Source: an uncultured Bacteroides sp.
GTDB taxonomy: Bacteria > Bacteroidota > Bacteroidia > Bacteroidales > Bacteroidaceae
DNA: 64,000 bases
Reading direction: 5' to 3'
NCBI GenBank assembly: GCA_902492205.1
Contig: CABUKU010000010.1
Location: 1-64,000 of the forward strand
Each line of letters starts with the position of its first letter. Position 1 is the first letter of the stretch. A model generated the notes under the pieces. That model saw nothing but the letters and a program-made list of their open reading frames with translations, was not told the DNA's origin and ran no database searches. The translations under genes and the position numbers were made by a program. Positions 51,896 to 59,540 of the stretch are shown piece by piece.

Positions 51896-51928
51896 AAACA
51901 GCTATAATCTTATGATTTATAGCTGTTT
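51896..51928 (-). terminator. Perfect 12-bp hairpin, likely terminator of a leftward tRNA
   Basis: AAACAGCTATAA (51896-51907) and TTATAGCTGTTT (51917-51928) with a 9-nt loop. Read leftward it stands 6-8 nt after the tRNA 3' fragment and ends in TTTATAT, as in tRNA terminators. Confidence 0.55.
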
Positions 51929-51934
51929 ATCCTT

Positions 51935-51958
51935 GCACGGGAGGAGAGGCTCGAACTT
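51935..51958 (-). other. tRNA 3'-end fragment (candidate att site)
   Basis: On the minus strand GTTCGAGC-CTCTC-CTCCCGT-G reads as T-loop (TTCGAGC with conserved G53), 3' half of the T-stem, 3' half of the acceptor stem and a discriminator base. The sequence on the 5' side (AAAAAA) does not complete the T-stem, so the tRNA is cut exactly at the T-loop. That is the pattern left by integration of an element into a tRNA gene; the restored tRNA would lie beyond the right edge. Confidence 0.45.
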
Positions 51959-52057
51959 TTTTCCTCTCTGGGCAGCTCTATATAATTACTCACAATGCCT
52001 TTACGTTCAGGTTGATTATTAAATTTATCTCAAAAATGTCCGAAATCTGTCCGGCCG

Positions 52058-52399
52058 TTACTCACTTATCTTATTGGTAAGTAATTGGTTGAATAGCTTT
52101 AGCTCCTCAATCCGTTTATCTTTCTCCTCCAATAGTCTTTCTAAGCCTTCGATTTTAATTTCAGCCTCTGTATTTTTAGGGCTGTATTGGGGACGTTCAA
52201 AAAAGACATCCATTGATACTTGGAAGAAATCGGCAATCTTTTCTAAGGTTTTAACCGTGGGATTTCCGGTTTCCAATTGTTTAATGGAGCCATTCCTTTT
52301 GTTTGGATCGGGGTATAGATACTCTAAGAGATCTTTGACTAAGAGGCCGCGTTTTTTGAGTAGCTCTTTTATGATTTGTCCGTTATACATATTCATCAA
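52058..52399 (-). CDS. XRE-family regulator with C-terminal coiled coil
   Basis: 113 residues. Helix-turn-helix at about 8-60 (LVKDLLEYLYPDPNKRN ... IKQLETGNPTVKTLEKIADFF, in parts), then a charged coiled coil (GLERLLEEKDKRIEELK). Several ATGs at the start (52399, 52396, 52390) leave the first residues open. It lies 19 nt after the other leftward regulator, so both belong to one lysogeny-type operon. Confidence 0.8.
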   Translation of the reverse strand: MMNMYNGQIIKELLKKRGLLVKDLLEYLYPDPNKRNGSIKQLETGNPTVKTLEKIADFFQVSMDVFFERPQYSPKNTEAEIKIEGLERLLEEKDKRIEELKLFNQLLTNKISE

Positions 52400-52418
52400 T
52401 ATTTAGGTACTATATAAA

Positions 52419-52808
52419 CTACTTGTCCAAATCTGATCCGCTTACATCGGCACATTCGGCATTGTCGCCCTCTGGGACAATCATTTTTTTCGCTTTTGTT
52501 TCTATGATTTCAATTGTTCTTTGTTGGGAAAGAACTGTTTCTGATAGGTTTTTTAAAACATCGAAAACTTCTCTATCAATAGTTACTTGACCTAAATTAG
52601 ATTTCTCGGTATTAAAGTCCTCATTATCTTGCAGTAAATATCTGGTATTATAATTAGGAAATGATAATAATTTGGTGATAATACCTTTGGGGATTGGTCT
52701 TTTCCCTCTTTCTAAGCTACTGACAAATCCTTGTGTACATCCAAGAATATTGGCTAAATCTATCTGAGATAGATTGTTGTCTTTTCTAAATAGTTTAATA
52801 TCAATCAT
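52419..52808 (-). CDS. XRE-family repressor (phage CI-like)
   Basis: 129 residues. Classic HTH_3 at residues 5-55 with LSQIDLANILGCTQGFVSSLE (split) and ERGKRPIP. The C-terminal part carries heptad-like leucines (VLKNLSETVLSQQ). No LexA-type peptidase domain is present. Divergent from a small Cro-like gene across a 159-bp control region with a 33-bp palindrome, so it is the best candidate for the master repressor. Confidence 0.82.
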   Translation of the reverse strand: MIDIKLFRKDNNLSQIDLANILGCTQGFVSSLERGKRPIPKGIITKLLSFPNYNTRYLLQDNEDFNTEKSNLGQVTIDREVFDVLKNLSETVLSQQRTIEIIETKAKKMIVPEGDNAECADVSGSDLDK

Positions 52809-52840
52809 ATAGTATCTGGATATTAGTGATTATTATCAAA

Positions 52841-52873
52841 TTAATACCAAAATATTTGCAATATTGGTATTAA
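52841..52873. promoter_or_regulatory. Operator palindrome between repressor and early operon
   Basis: TTAATACCAA (52841-52850) and TTGGTATTAA (52864-52873) are perfect inverted repeats with a 13-nt spacer that itself begins and ends with AATATT-type words. It overlaps a rightward promoter (TTTG 52855-52858, TATTTG 52881-52886) and lies just upstream of the leftward repressor gene, so binding would switch both directions. Confidence 0.65.
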
Positions 52874-52967
52874 TTGGTTTTATTTGCACCGTGTTACTAT
52901 GAATAACATCACGAAGGTAATAAAAACATGATGTAGAACGATATTAATTTTTAAAAATCTATTTTAT

Positions 52968-53189
52968 ATGGTATTTTCAGAGTATATAAATGGGCTTCCT
53001 AATGTGAAGCAAGAGACAATTAACATGCTGGCACAATTAACGTGTTCCAGTGTGATGACCGTTTATCGTTGGATAAATGGTAGTGTGACACCTCCCCCCT
53101 TAAAACAAAAAATTATAGCGGAGTATCTGAAGATGGATGTTCAAGAACTTTGGCCGGATAATGTGGAGAAGAATATACTTAATCATTAA
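52968..53189 (+). CDS. Cro-like small HTH protein
   Basis: 73 residues. Helix-turn-helix-like core (INMLAQLTCSSVMTVYRWINGSVTPP) and a C-terminal VQELWPDN, similar to small prophage regulators. First gene of the rightward operon, facing the repressor across the operator. Confidence 0.65.
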   Translation: MVFSEYINGLPNVKQETINMLAQLTCSSVMTVYRWINGSVTPPPLKQKIIAEYLKMDVQELWPDNVEKNILNH

Positions 53190-53203
53190 TAGAATCAAAG
53201 AAA

Positions 53204-53413
53204 ATGATTAGAAAATTGACAGAGAAAGAAAAAGCGTTTCTGCTTGATTTACGGGGAATAATGGTAAAGCATGGTGCCCTATTAAGTGTGGAAAATAATA
53301 GAGTGTGCATAGATTTGAATTACTCGAAAAACAAAGAAATGGAATCGATAGTGTTGCCCGAACCAATAAGTACATTCTATGATTTAGATGATGTGATAGA
53401 ACAAAATTCTTAA
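53204..53413 (+). CDS. Early-operon hypothetical protein
   Basis: 69 residues, soluble, mixed charge (LTEKEKAFLLDLRGIMVKHG near the N-terminus; acidic end). No family recognised. Starts 14 nt after the Cro-like gene and ends 11 nt before the next, so it is co-transcribed. Confidence 0.55.
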   Translation: MIRKLTEKEKAFLLDLRGIMVKHGALLSVENNRVCIDLNYSKNKEMESIVLPEPISTFYDLDDVIEQNS

Positions 53414-53424
53414 AAATAAACCTT

Positions 53425-53826
53425 ATGAAGATACATTACTTTTACAGAAGAGACTATTCGACCGGTTTCTATAATCTTGAAATAATAGCTTGGTTAGAAG
53501 AGAGAGAAATTTCAAGTCGAGGCATTGTGAGGTTAAGTTTTACGAGGTTGGAGAGACTAAAAATCTTTCTTTCAAAAAGTGAAAATTTTCATGTTCATAC
53601 CATTGACCATGATTTTGGTGAGAAAAGCGCGTATGGGCATTGGGCTCATACGCGTAAAGAATTAATGGAAGATATGGAGAAAAAGGAGTTAGTGCCCATT
53701 TCTCAGCGTAATTATGAAAGATTTCGGAAAGTGGCTCTGGCGCTTTATCAAAAGCAAACTTTGGTTGATTTCTCTCATTTCAAAGGAAGGCAGAACTATA
53801 CCATTCGTCAGATAATAGGAGATTAG
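53425..53826 (+). CDS. Early-operon hypothetical protein
   Basis: 133 residues, basic. MKIHYFYRRDYSTGFYNL opening, C-terminal YQKQTLVDFSHFKGRQ. No membrane segment or recognised domain. Part of the rightward early operon. Confidence 0.6.
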   Translation: MKIHYFYRRDYSTGFYNLEIIAWLEEREISSRGIVRLSFTRLERLKIFLSKSENFHVHTIDHDFGEKSAYGHWAHTRKELMEDMEKKELVPISQRNYERFRKVALALYQKQTLVDFSHFKGRQNYTIRQIIGD

Positions 53827-53854
53827 CATCTAATAATATAGAAAGGAATAAACT

Positions 53855-54136
53855 ATGGACAAAGAAAAAGAAATTCAAAACTATGCCTTATGCTTTGCAT
53901 CGGCAATTGAAGATGTGGTCCGAAATGATGAAAATGAGAACTACATTGAGGTGAGTGATAAAAATGCAACAGAGGTAATGACAGGGCTGATATTAGGGGC
54001 GGGGTTCGCTTTTAATAGACTAACTGGGAGTAAATGCAACTATTTGGAATTTACTCATGTGGCTAATCAATTAGTTGTGCAGTATCTAATGAAACACGGA
54101 GACGTAGCTACTGAGAAAACGACATTTAACGGATAA
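53855..54136 (+). CDS. Early-operon hypothetical protein
   Basis: 93 residues, acidic, with an Asn-rich middle (NDENENYIEVSDKN) and a hydrophobic stretch VMTGLILGAGFAFN near 45-58 that is too short and mixed for a sure TM helix. No family recognised. Confidence 0.55.
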   Translation: MDKEKEIQNYALCFASAIEDVVRNDENENYIEVSDKNATEVMTGLILGAGFAFNRLTGSKCNYLEFTHVANQLVVQYLMKHGDVATEKTTFNG

Positions 54137-54146
54137 TGAAATAGGT

Positions 54147-54350
54147 ATGAATGGAATAATAATTAATGATGAACTTCATGAGTTAGTTTCATTGAGAATC
54201 AGCCCTCCGTGTGATAATTGCAGCCTGCAAGAAAATTGTGAAAAGACTGAATTTTTCTTATGTACTGTAATTGCTGGGCGGCACAAATCTGATGAACGTT
54301 TTGTCAATCGTGGTAAGGCGAAAGAATTTATTGAGAAACAAAATTCATAA
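54147..54350 (+). CDS. Small four-cysteine protein
   Basis: 67 residues. Cysteines in the pattern C-x2-C-x5-C-x7-C (PCDNCSLQENC ... FLC, residues 22-39) suggest a small metal-binding knuckle. C-terminal part basic. No family recognised; typical size for a phage early protein. Confidence 0.55.
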   Translation: MNGIIINDELHELVSLRISPPCDNCSLQENCEKTEFFLCTVIAGRHKSDERFVNRGKAKEFIEKQNS

Positions 54351-54360
54351 CAAAATAAAA

Positions 54361-54591
54361 ATGAATAAGGACAGACGTAAAAGGATTCAGGGCATTATAG
54401 ATCAGTTGACTGATTTAGAAACTGAAATTGAAGAGATTCAGGATGAAGAGCAAGAAGCATACGACAATTTCCCTGAGTCACTACAAGAAGGCGAGAAAGG
54501 TGAAAGAATGTCAGATGCAATTGATAGCCTTGACCATGCTTTTTGTTCGATTGGGGATGCGATAAGCTATCTTGATGACGCAATACAATAA
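54361..54591 (+). CDS. Small acidic helical protein
   Basis: 76 residues from ATG 54361: MNKDRRKRIQGIIDQL then a run of Glu/Asp heptads (DLETEIEEIQDEEQEAYDN) and a second helix (SDAIDSLDHAFCSIGDAI). Likely coiled coil. This plan is common in phage early regions. The open frame further upstream (to 54271) overlaps the previous gene and was not used. Confidence 0.55.
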   Translation: MNKDRRKRIQGIIDQLTDLETEIEEIQDEEQEAYDNFPESLQEGEKGERMSDAIDSLDHAFCSIGDAISYLDDAIQ

Positions 54592-54610
54592 CTCTCAAAT
54601 CAAATAAAAA

Positions 54611-54859
54611 ATGAATGAAAATGGATATAAAGTTCTGGATGCTATCAAGAGGATGGCAGCAGACGATAATAAAGGTTTGAGAATGACCACTACTTTGGTC
54701 GATGTAAAAGATGACCTCCGTGGCTCAATTGTTGGCTTTGGAACTGAAAAAGTTTGTGGGGATGATGCAAAAGCCCAAATAGTGGGTTTACCTGGTGAAT
54801 ATATGGCGTGTGCCTTTTTCATCAAACGTAGTGAATTACAAAAATATTTGAAAGAATAA
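54611..54859 (+). CDS. Early-operon hypothetical protein
   Basis: 82 residues, soluble: MNENGYKVLDAIKRMAAD, then a beta-rich centre (RGSIVGFGTEKVCGDD) and EYMACAFFIKRSELQKYL end. No family recognised. 19 nt from both neighbours, same spacing style as the rest of the operon. Confidence 0.55.
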   Translation: MNENGYKVLDAIKRMAADDNKGLRMTTTLVDVKDDLRGSIVGFGTEKVCGDDAKAQIVGLPGEYMACAFFIKRSELQKYLKE

Positions 54860-54878
54860 TTTTTAATCTTATTGTAAA

Positions 54879-55076
54879 ATGGAAAAACAAAATGAAAAAT
54901 GTAAAGTAACTTTTGAAAGTGAGGACGGTAAAGTTTTAGTGTTTAATATAGTGCACGATAGGAAAAAGGCAGTATTAGACATTAAACTCACTGTATCGCC
55001 AGGGTATATAAAAGATCACCAAGGTTTTTATTGTCAGATTGCCAATTATTTATTGGATGCTTTAGAAAAGGCTTAG
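54879..55076 (+). CDS. Early-operon hypothetical protein
   Basis: 65 residues, alternating beta-like pattern (KVTFESEDGKVLVFNIV, KAVLDIKLTVSPGYI) followed by a C-terminal helix. No family recognised. Last small gene before the structured region and the replication gene. Confidence 0.55.
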   Translation: MEKQNEKCKVTFESEDGKVLVFNIVHDRKKAVLDIKLTVSPGYIKDHQGFYCQIANYLLDALEKA

Positions 55077-55107
55077 TAGTTTAATTTATTGTTTAATGTT
55101 TTAAAAA

Positions 55108-55186
55108 TACCGGCTGAAAGGACAGTCCGTTGGGTGTGAGTCCCAGGTTAGGGTTTATAGTACCGGGGTGGTTCCCGGTACTTTAG
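55108..55186 (+). ncRNA. Structured leader or small RNA upstream of the replication gene
   Basis: GC-rich island in AT-rich DNA. TTGGG/CCCAG (55130-55134, 55142-55147) forms a short stem, and AGTACCGGG (55159-55167) pairs with CCCGGTACT (55173-55182) in a perfect 9-bp stem (loop GTGGTT-like) followed by TTAG. An outer TACCGGC at 55108-55114 can pair alternatively with GTACCGG, so two folds are possible. Looks like a terminator with an antiterminator arm. Not a tRNA. Confidence 0.4.
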
Positions 55187-55207
55187 AAAAATGAGTGCTG
55201 ATATGAT

Positions 55208-55239
55208 TTTTTCAATAAGGCTATGAACGTGCATCTTTG
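55208..55239 (+). promoter_or_regulatory. Possible promoter of the primase-ATPase gene
   Basis: TTTT at about 55208-55212, 19-nt spacer and CATCTTTG at 55232-55239 (one mismatch to TAnnTTTG). Transcription would start near 55246, leaving a 14-nt leader. Confidence 0.4.
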
Positions 55240-55259
55240 CATGACTAATACATACAATA

Positions 55260-58200
55260 ATGATTGATGATAAGTATATTGAGCAAGTTCTGGAGCGTGC
55301 GGATATTGTTGAAGTCGTTTCGGAATATGTATCACTAAAAAAGAAAGGAGCCATTTATGTAGCGTGTTGTCCCTTCCATCAGGAGAAGACACCCTCCTTC
55401 ATGGTTTCTCCGGTAAGAAATACCTGGCATTGTTTCGGTTCCTGTCAAACCGGTGGCAATGCGATTTCTTTTTTGAAAAGGCAGGGATTGACCTTTAGCG
55501 AGGCAATGTATAAGTTGGCCAACCGCTACGGGGTATTAATTGAAGAAAATAAGACTCCTCCCAGTGATGAAGAGATTCGCCAACGTGCGAAACGCGAATC
55601 ACTGTTTATCATAAATGAAAAGGTGGCAGAGTTCTATGTAGAGAACCGGAAATTACCCGCTGCCGACCAAGCTAATAAATATATTGCTGCTCGATGGGGA
55701 AAAGAGTTTTCTGATGAAATGGGTATAGGCTACGCGCCGGAGGGCTGGGATAACCTATATAAGTTTGCCCAAAAGTCCGGCTTATCCCTTGACCTGATGA
55801 AAGAAATCGGGCTGCTGAAGGAATCGGAGAAAGGTAAGGTCTTCGATATGTACCGGAACCGGGTAATGATTCCTATCCGCGATAAGTTCTACCGGGTGAT
55901 AGGGTTTACAGCTCGTGACCTGTCCGGGGAAAAGGACGTACCTAAATATATCAATTCGTCGAGTAGTGAATTGTACTCAAAGGATAACTCTTTATTCGGT
56001 ATCGATACGGCACAACGGCAGGCCATTAAGGAAGACCGGTTTTATTGTGTGGAAGGCGGGCCTGATGTGCTGCGTATGCAGTCCATCGGAGTGAGTAATA
56101 CGATTGCTTCGTTAGGTGGAGCCTGGACGGAGAATCAGTTTCGGCAGATAAAGAAGATGGTCACCGGGCTTTGTTTTCTTCCGGACGCGGACCCGATTAA
56201 GCAAGGTGAACAGTACGGTACCGGGATTGGCTACGTAATGAAAAACGGAACGCTGGCCATGCAATGTGGCTTTAATGTGACCGTTCGAGAAATACCTTTA
56301 GGGGAAGGTAATGTTAAAAGCGATCCGGATTCATTTTGTACCAATATCAGCCGGTTCAAGAGCCTGGCCGAAGAAGATTTCATTATCTGGTATGCCAGGT
56401 ATGCTTTCATGGGGAAGACTACCACTGAAGATGTAAGAGCCGCTATTGCTGAATTGTGCCGCTTGGTTGCTATTGTGGATGATGAAGTAAAACAGGATAT
56501 GTATTTATCCAGGCTTCAGGAACAATATAAAAACAAGGCACTTTGGACGAAGGCGTTCAACTTCTCTAAAAAGCAGATTCAGGCAAAAAAGATACTCGAT
56601 AAAGGTAAAACAATCAATCGGGATCTCTATCAGAAATATGGATTTTACGAAGACCATAGCTGCTATTATTCCATAACAACAGCCAATAGTGAATATCAAT
56701 GGTCGAACTTCGTAATGGAACCGATGTTCCATATAAAAGATGCTTTGTTGCCAAAGCGTCTTTATAAAATACGCAATACCAATAAGCAGGAAGAAATTAT
56801 AGAAATGAAACAGGAAGACCTGGTTTCATTATCAAAGTTCAAGCAGCGCGTCGAGGGGCTTGGTAACTTTATCTGGCTGGCCACCGAAAGAGAACTGACT
56901 AAACTAAAGATGTTCCTCTATGAGCAGACTGAAACAGCCGTTGAGATTGTCCAACTGGGTTGGAACCGGAAGGGTTTCTTTGCCTATGGCAATGGAGTCT
57001 ATGATACTGAGTGGCATCCGGTGGATGAATATGGAATTGTACGTCTGGAGAACGGTAATAATTTCTATTTGCCGGCAAGCAGTAAAATCTACCATGATGA
57101 AGTGAAGCTCTTCCAATTTGAGCGTAAATTTGTTCATCTGAATTATAATGGAATATCCCTCCGGGATTATTGCCAAAAGATGATTAATGTTTCCGGTGAC
57201 AATGCGAAAGTTGGCATTTGTTTCCTTCTGGCCACATTGTTCCGGGATATAATAACCGGTTATACAAAAAGTTTTCCTATTCTAAATTTGTTTGGGCCAA
57301 AAGGCTCCGGTAAATCAGAACTCGGTCATTCGCTAATGGCATTCTTCATTATCGAGAACATTCCTCCTAATATTCAGAATGCAACCATTGCCGCCATGGC
57401 GGACCTGGTTGCGCAATGTGCCAATGCCCTTGTGCATATTGACGAGTTTAAGAATAGCATTGATATTGATAAGCGGGAGTTTCTGAAAGGGCTGTGGGAT
57501 GGCGCCGGACGGTCGAGAATGAATATGGATCGGGATAAAAAAAGAGAAATTACGAGCGTTGATAGCGGTGTGATTCTTTCCGGTCAGGAAATGGCCACTG
57601 CCGATATTGCTCTGTTTTCACGTTTGATATACCTTACATTCAATAAATCGGAGTTCACAGATACCCAAAAGAGAATTTTTGATGATTTATTACAGACCAG
57701 GAAACGGGGTGTGTCACACTTGACACTTCAGATATTGCGTCACCGGGCAAAGATGGAGCAAGGTTTTATTTCGAATTACAATCAGTGTATGTCTGATATA
57801 ATGGAATGTACCAAGAATGAACGCGTGGAAGACCGTATTCTAAGAAACTGGATTATTCCTTTGGCGGCTTTCAGAACGTTGGAAGGCGTGTTGGATTTAC
57901 CTTTTACCTACAAAGAAATGGTAGGCATTGTGTCTGAAGGTATATTGCGCCAAAATGTGGAATGCAAATCTAACAATGAGTTGGCCAACTTCTGGAATGT
58001 AGTGAGCTATCTTCAGCAAGACGGTGAAATATTTATCGAGGCGGATTATCGGATTGATTATGTGAATGAGTTTAAATCGGATATTATCAAAGATAAGATG
58101 CGGTTCATCAGGCCCAAGCCTATACTCCGAATGCGTAAGAGTAGGATTTTCATGCTGTATAAGAAGTTTGGCAAAATGGTGGGAGACTCTATTCTACCGG

Positions 58201-58490
58201 AGGGCTCCTTACTTTATTACCTGGAAAACTCAAAAGGCTACATGGGGAAGAATAACAGCGTCCGTTTCAAGAATATACAGAAAGGAGTGGAAGTTGCTAA
58301 ACCTGTTGATGAAGGAGGTAAACTGACTTGGAAAAAAACTTCTTCGGTAGATATTGCATTATGTTTTGACTATGAAACGATCATGCAGGATTATTCTATC
58401 AACTTGGAAGTAGATTTGGTTGATCAGGAAGAAGAACCTGTTCAGGAAGAGAGGAAGCCAGAACTAGAGCAACAACGTTTGCCATTATAA
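55260..58490 (+). CDS. Phage-type replication protein: CHC2 primase + TOPRIM + C-terminal ATPase
   Basis: 1076 residues. Zinc-binding CHC2 primase domain (CPFH at 37-40; C58 and C62 in WHCFGSC). DnaG-type core with TOPRIM residues E265 (CVEGGPD) and D309-x-D311 (LPDADP). A linker region to about 600 is followed by an ATPase module: Walker A FGPKGSGKS at 678-686, Walker B HIDEF with D728-E729, and a sensor-like GVILSGQEM near 770. This is primase plus helicase-like ATPase in one chain, as in phage and satellite replication. C-terminus is acidic and Gln-rich. Confidence 0.85.
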   Translation: MIDDKYIEQVLERADIVEVVSEYVSLKKKGAIYVACCPFHQEKTPSFMVSPVRNTWHCFGSCQTGGNAISFLKRQGLTFSEAMYKLANRYGVLIEENKTPPSDEEIRQRAKRESLFIINEKVAEFYVENRKLPAADQANKYIAARWGKEFSDEMGIGYAPEGWDNLYKFAQKSGLSLDLMKEIGLLKESEKGKVFDMYRNRVMIPIRDKFYRVIGFTARDLSGEKDVPKYINSSSSELYSKDNSLFGIDTAQRQAIKEDRFYCVEGGPDVLRMQSIGVSNTIASLGGAWTENQFRQIKKMVTGLCFLPDADPIKQGEQYGTGIGYVMKNGTLAMQCGFNVTVREIPLGEGNVKSDPDSFCTNISRFKSLAEEDFIIWYARYAFMGKTTTEDVRAAIAELCRLVAIVDDEVKQDMYLSRLQEQYKNKALWTKAFNFSKKQIQAKKILDKGKTINRDLYQKYGFYEDHSCYYSITTANSEYQWSNFVMEPMFHIKDALLPKRLYKIRNTNKQEEIIEMKQEDLVSLSKFKQRVEGLGNFIWLATERELTKLKMFLYEQTETAVEIVQLGWNRKGFFAYGNGVYDTEWHPVDEYGIVRLENGNNFYLPASSKIYHDEVKLFQFERKFVHLNYNGISLRDYCQKMINVSGDNAKVGICFLLATLFRDIITGYTKSFPILNLFGPKGSGKSELGHSLMAFFIIENIPPNIQNATIAAMADLVAQCANALVHIDEFKNSIDIDKREFLKGLWDGAGRSRMNMDRDKKREITSVDSGVILSGQEMATADIALFSRLIYLTFNKSEFTDTQKRIFDDLLQTRKRGVSHLTLQILRHRAKMEQGFISNYNQCMSDIMECTKNERVEDRILRNWIIPLAAFRTLEGVLDLPFTYKEMVGIVSEGILRQNVECKSNNELANFWNVVSYLQQDGEIFIEADYRIDYVNEFKSDIIKDKMRFIRPKPILRMRKSRIFMLYKKFGKMVGDSILPEGSLLYYLENSKGYMGKNNSVRFKNIQKGVEVAKPVDEGGKLTWKKTSSVDIALCFDYETIMQDYSINLEVDLVDQEEEPVQEERKPELEQQRLPL

Positions 58491-58936
58491 TATATCAGAA
58501 TCATTATTGTGTGGGAGTGTAGGCGCTGTGAAGCGAATGCACTCCTTTTTTTGTGTACCTATGGGACGCAAATTTTTGAGTTCCGTAGGGAGGAAAAGTA
58601 CTTCTACATCTTCTACACTTTCTACAATGTTAATAATGAGTGGTTTAACTATAAATATACTCTTATACAACCTTCTACAAATCTCTACATTTGTAGAAGA
58701 ATGTAGTCTCTCTTCTACAAAACAGGCTTTTTTCTACAAATGTAGAAGCAAAAACTAAGTGGTTGTATTGATTAAATATCTGATTATTAGCTAAATATAT
58801 TTTTGTAGAAAGTGTAGAGAGTGTAGAGGACAAAATAGGTATGTCACAGAGAAACTTTTTTTATTTGATTCGTTGTCTGTTATATAATATAGATTGTCTA
58901 TAATATATTGTATATTTGTACAACAAAAACCTAATT
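58491..58936. other. 446-bp intergenic region with candidate origin
   Basis: No gene supported: the open frames at 58507-58758 use repeat DNA and end early. It holds a field of TTCTACA words (58602-58828), then 58830-58936, which is very AT-rich with TATAATATAT runs and a possible -7 box TATATTTG at 58911-58918 for the gene at 58937. Confidence 0.55.
58602..58828. repeat. TTCTACA iteron field (candidate replication origin)
   Basis: TTCTACA or its complement TGTAGAA/TGTAGAG occurs about 12 times: 58602, 58611, 58620, 58673, 58683 (C first), 58692, 58713, 58732, 58741, 58804, 58813 and 58822. Two pairs form palindromes: TCTACATTTGTAGA at 58684 and TTCTACAAATGTAGAA at 58732-58747. Three copies at 9-bp pitch stand at each end. 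It directly follows the replication gene and precedes an AT-rich tract, the usual layout of an iteron-type origin. Confidence 0.7.
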
Positions 58937-59467
58937 ATGAGTGAGTTCCTGATATACCTTAAAGTGCCTGTTTATGTAGCTGAGTGGGCTATACATAGTC
59001 TTGGAATTGATAATGATGCTCTGGAAGAGAAGATTAGGAGAGATATTATTGAGTTTCCTAAAGACAGCGTAGAAAATCGACTTATAAAGAAATTCCTGGA
59101 GAAGACTCCGGCCGGAGTCTCGCCGGAGATGAAGGGTGATAGTAATCTGGGCGTTCGTATTCCTTCATACAAGCTAAAGGACCCACGTGTTTATAACTAC
59201 CTGAATGAAGCATCTAAGAAGCTGCTTACTGATAGCCTTGAAACATTATTGCTCCAGAACCTATGGTCGGAGCTGGGCAGCTTGGAGAATCTGAACTGTT
59301 CAATCAAGCAAACCATTGTTTCATGGTGCAAGATGCACGGTATTTCTGACCAGTATGAAGATACCATTGCTCAGAAATTCTATCGGCTTAGAAAACGATA
59401 TGCGAAAAAAGGAATCTTTTTAGATAAAAATCGTAACGACTTCGAGGCCGATTCTGAAACGAAGTGA
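58937..59467 (+). CDS. Hypothetical phage protein
   Basis: 176 residues from ATG 58937, just after a TATATTTG box (58911-58918), so the earlier ATG at 58916 is unlikely. Charged, helical; a C-terminal basic part (RKRYAKKGIFLDKNRNDF). No family recognised. It might be a DNA-binding packaging or regulatory protein, judged only from position before the capsid block. Its last codons lie inside a 10-bp-period repeat. Confidence 0.55.
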   Translation: MSEFLIYLKVPVYVAEWAIHSLGIDNDALEEKIRRDIIEFPKDSVENRLIKKFLEKTPAGVSPEMKGDSNLGVRIPSYKLKDPRVYNYLNEASKKLLTDSLETLLLQNLWSELGSLENLNCSIKQTIVSWCKMHGISDQYEDTIAQKFYRLRKRYAKKGIFLDKNRNDFEADSETK

Positions 59468-59540
59468 CACAGACCGAAATGTGCGAAACAGAGTGAAACA
59501 ACATGAAACGGTGTGAAACACACCGAAATGGACCGAAATA
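59452..59540. repeat. GAAAC repeat at exact 10-bp period
   Basis: GAAA (once GACA) begins at 59456, 59466, 59476, 59485, 59495, 59505, 59515, 59525 and 59535: nine units, all 10 bp apart except one 9-bp step. Typical units are GAGTGAAACA and GTGTGAAACA. The run crosses the stop of one gene and the start of the next. Confidence 0.75.

Larger units (their letters stand above)
51711..52057. other. 347-bp gap with tRNA 3' fragment and hairpin (possible attachment site)
   Basis: No gene is seen. It contains a tRNA-like 3' end (51935-51958, minus) and a 12-bp perfect hairpin (51896-51928). The segment 51960-52057 is AT-rich and may hold the element end or recombination arm sites. Confidence 0.45.

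Noticed and set aside
55108..55150. tRNA gene before the replication gene
   Set aside because: The T-loop-like part (TGTGAGT) lacks the conserved TTC, and there is no anticodon or acceptor stem.
58507..58758. Small ORFs in the TTCTACA region
   Set aside because: They are made of repeat DNA (TTCTAC gives Ser-Thr or Phe-Tyr runs) with no start context.
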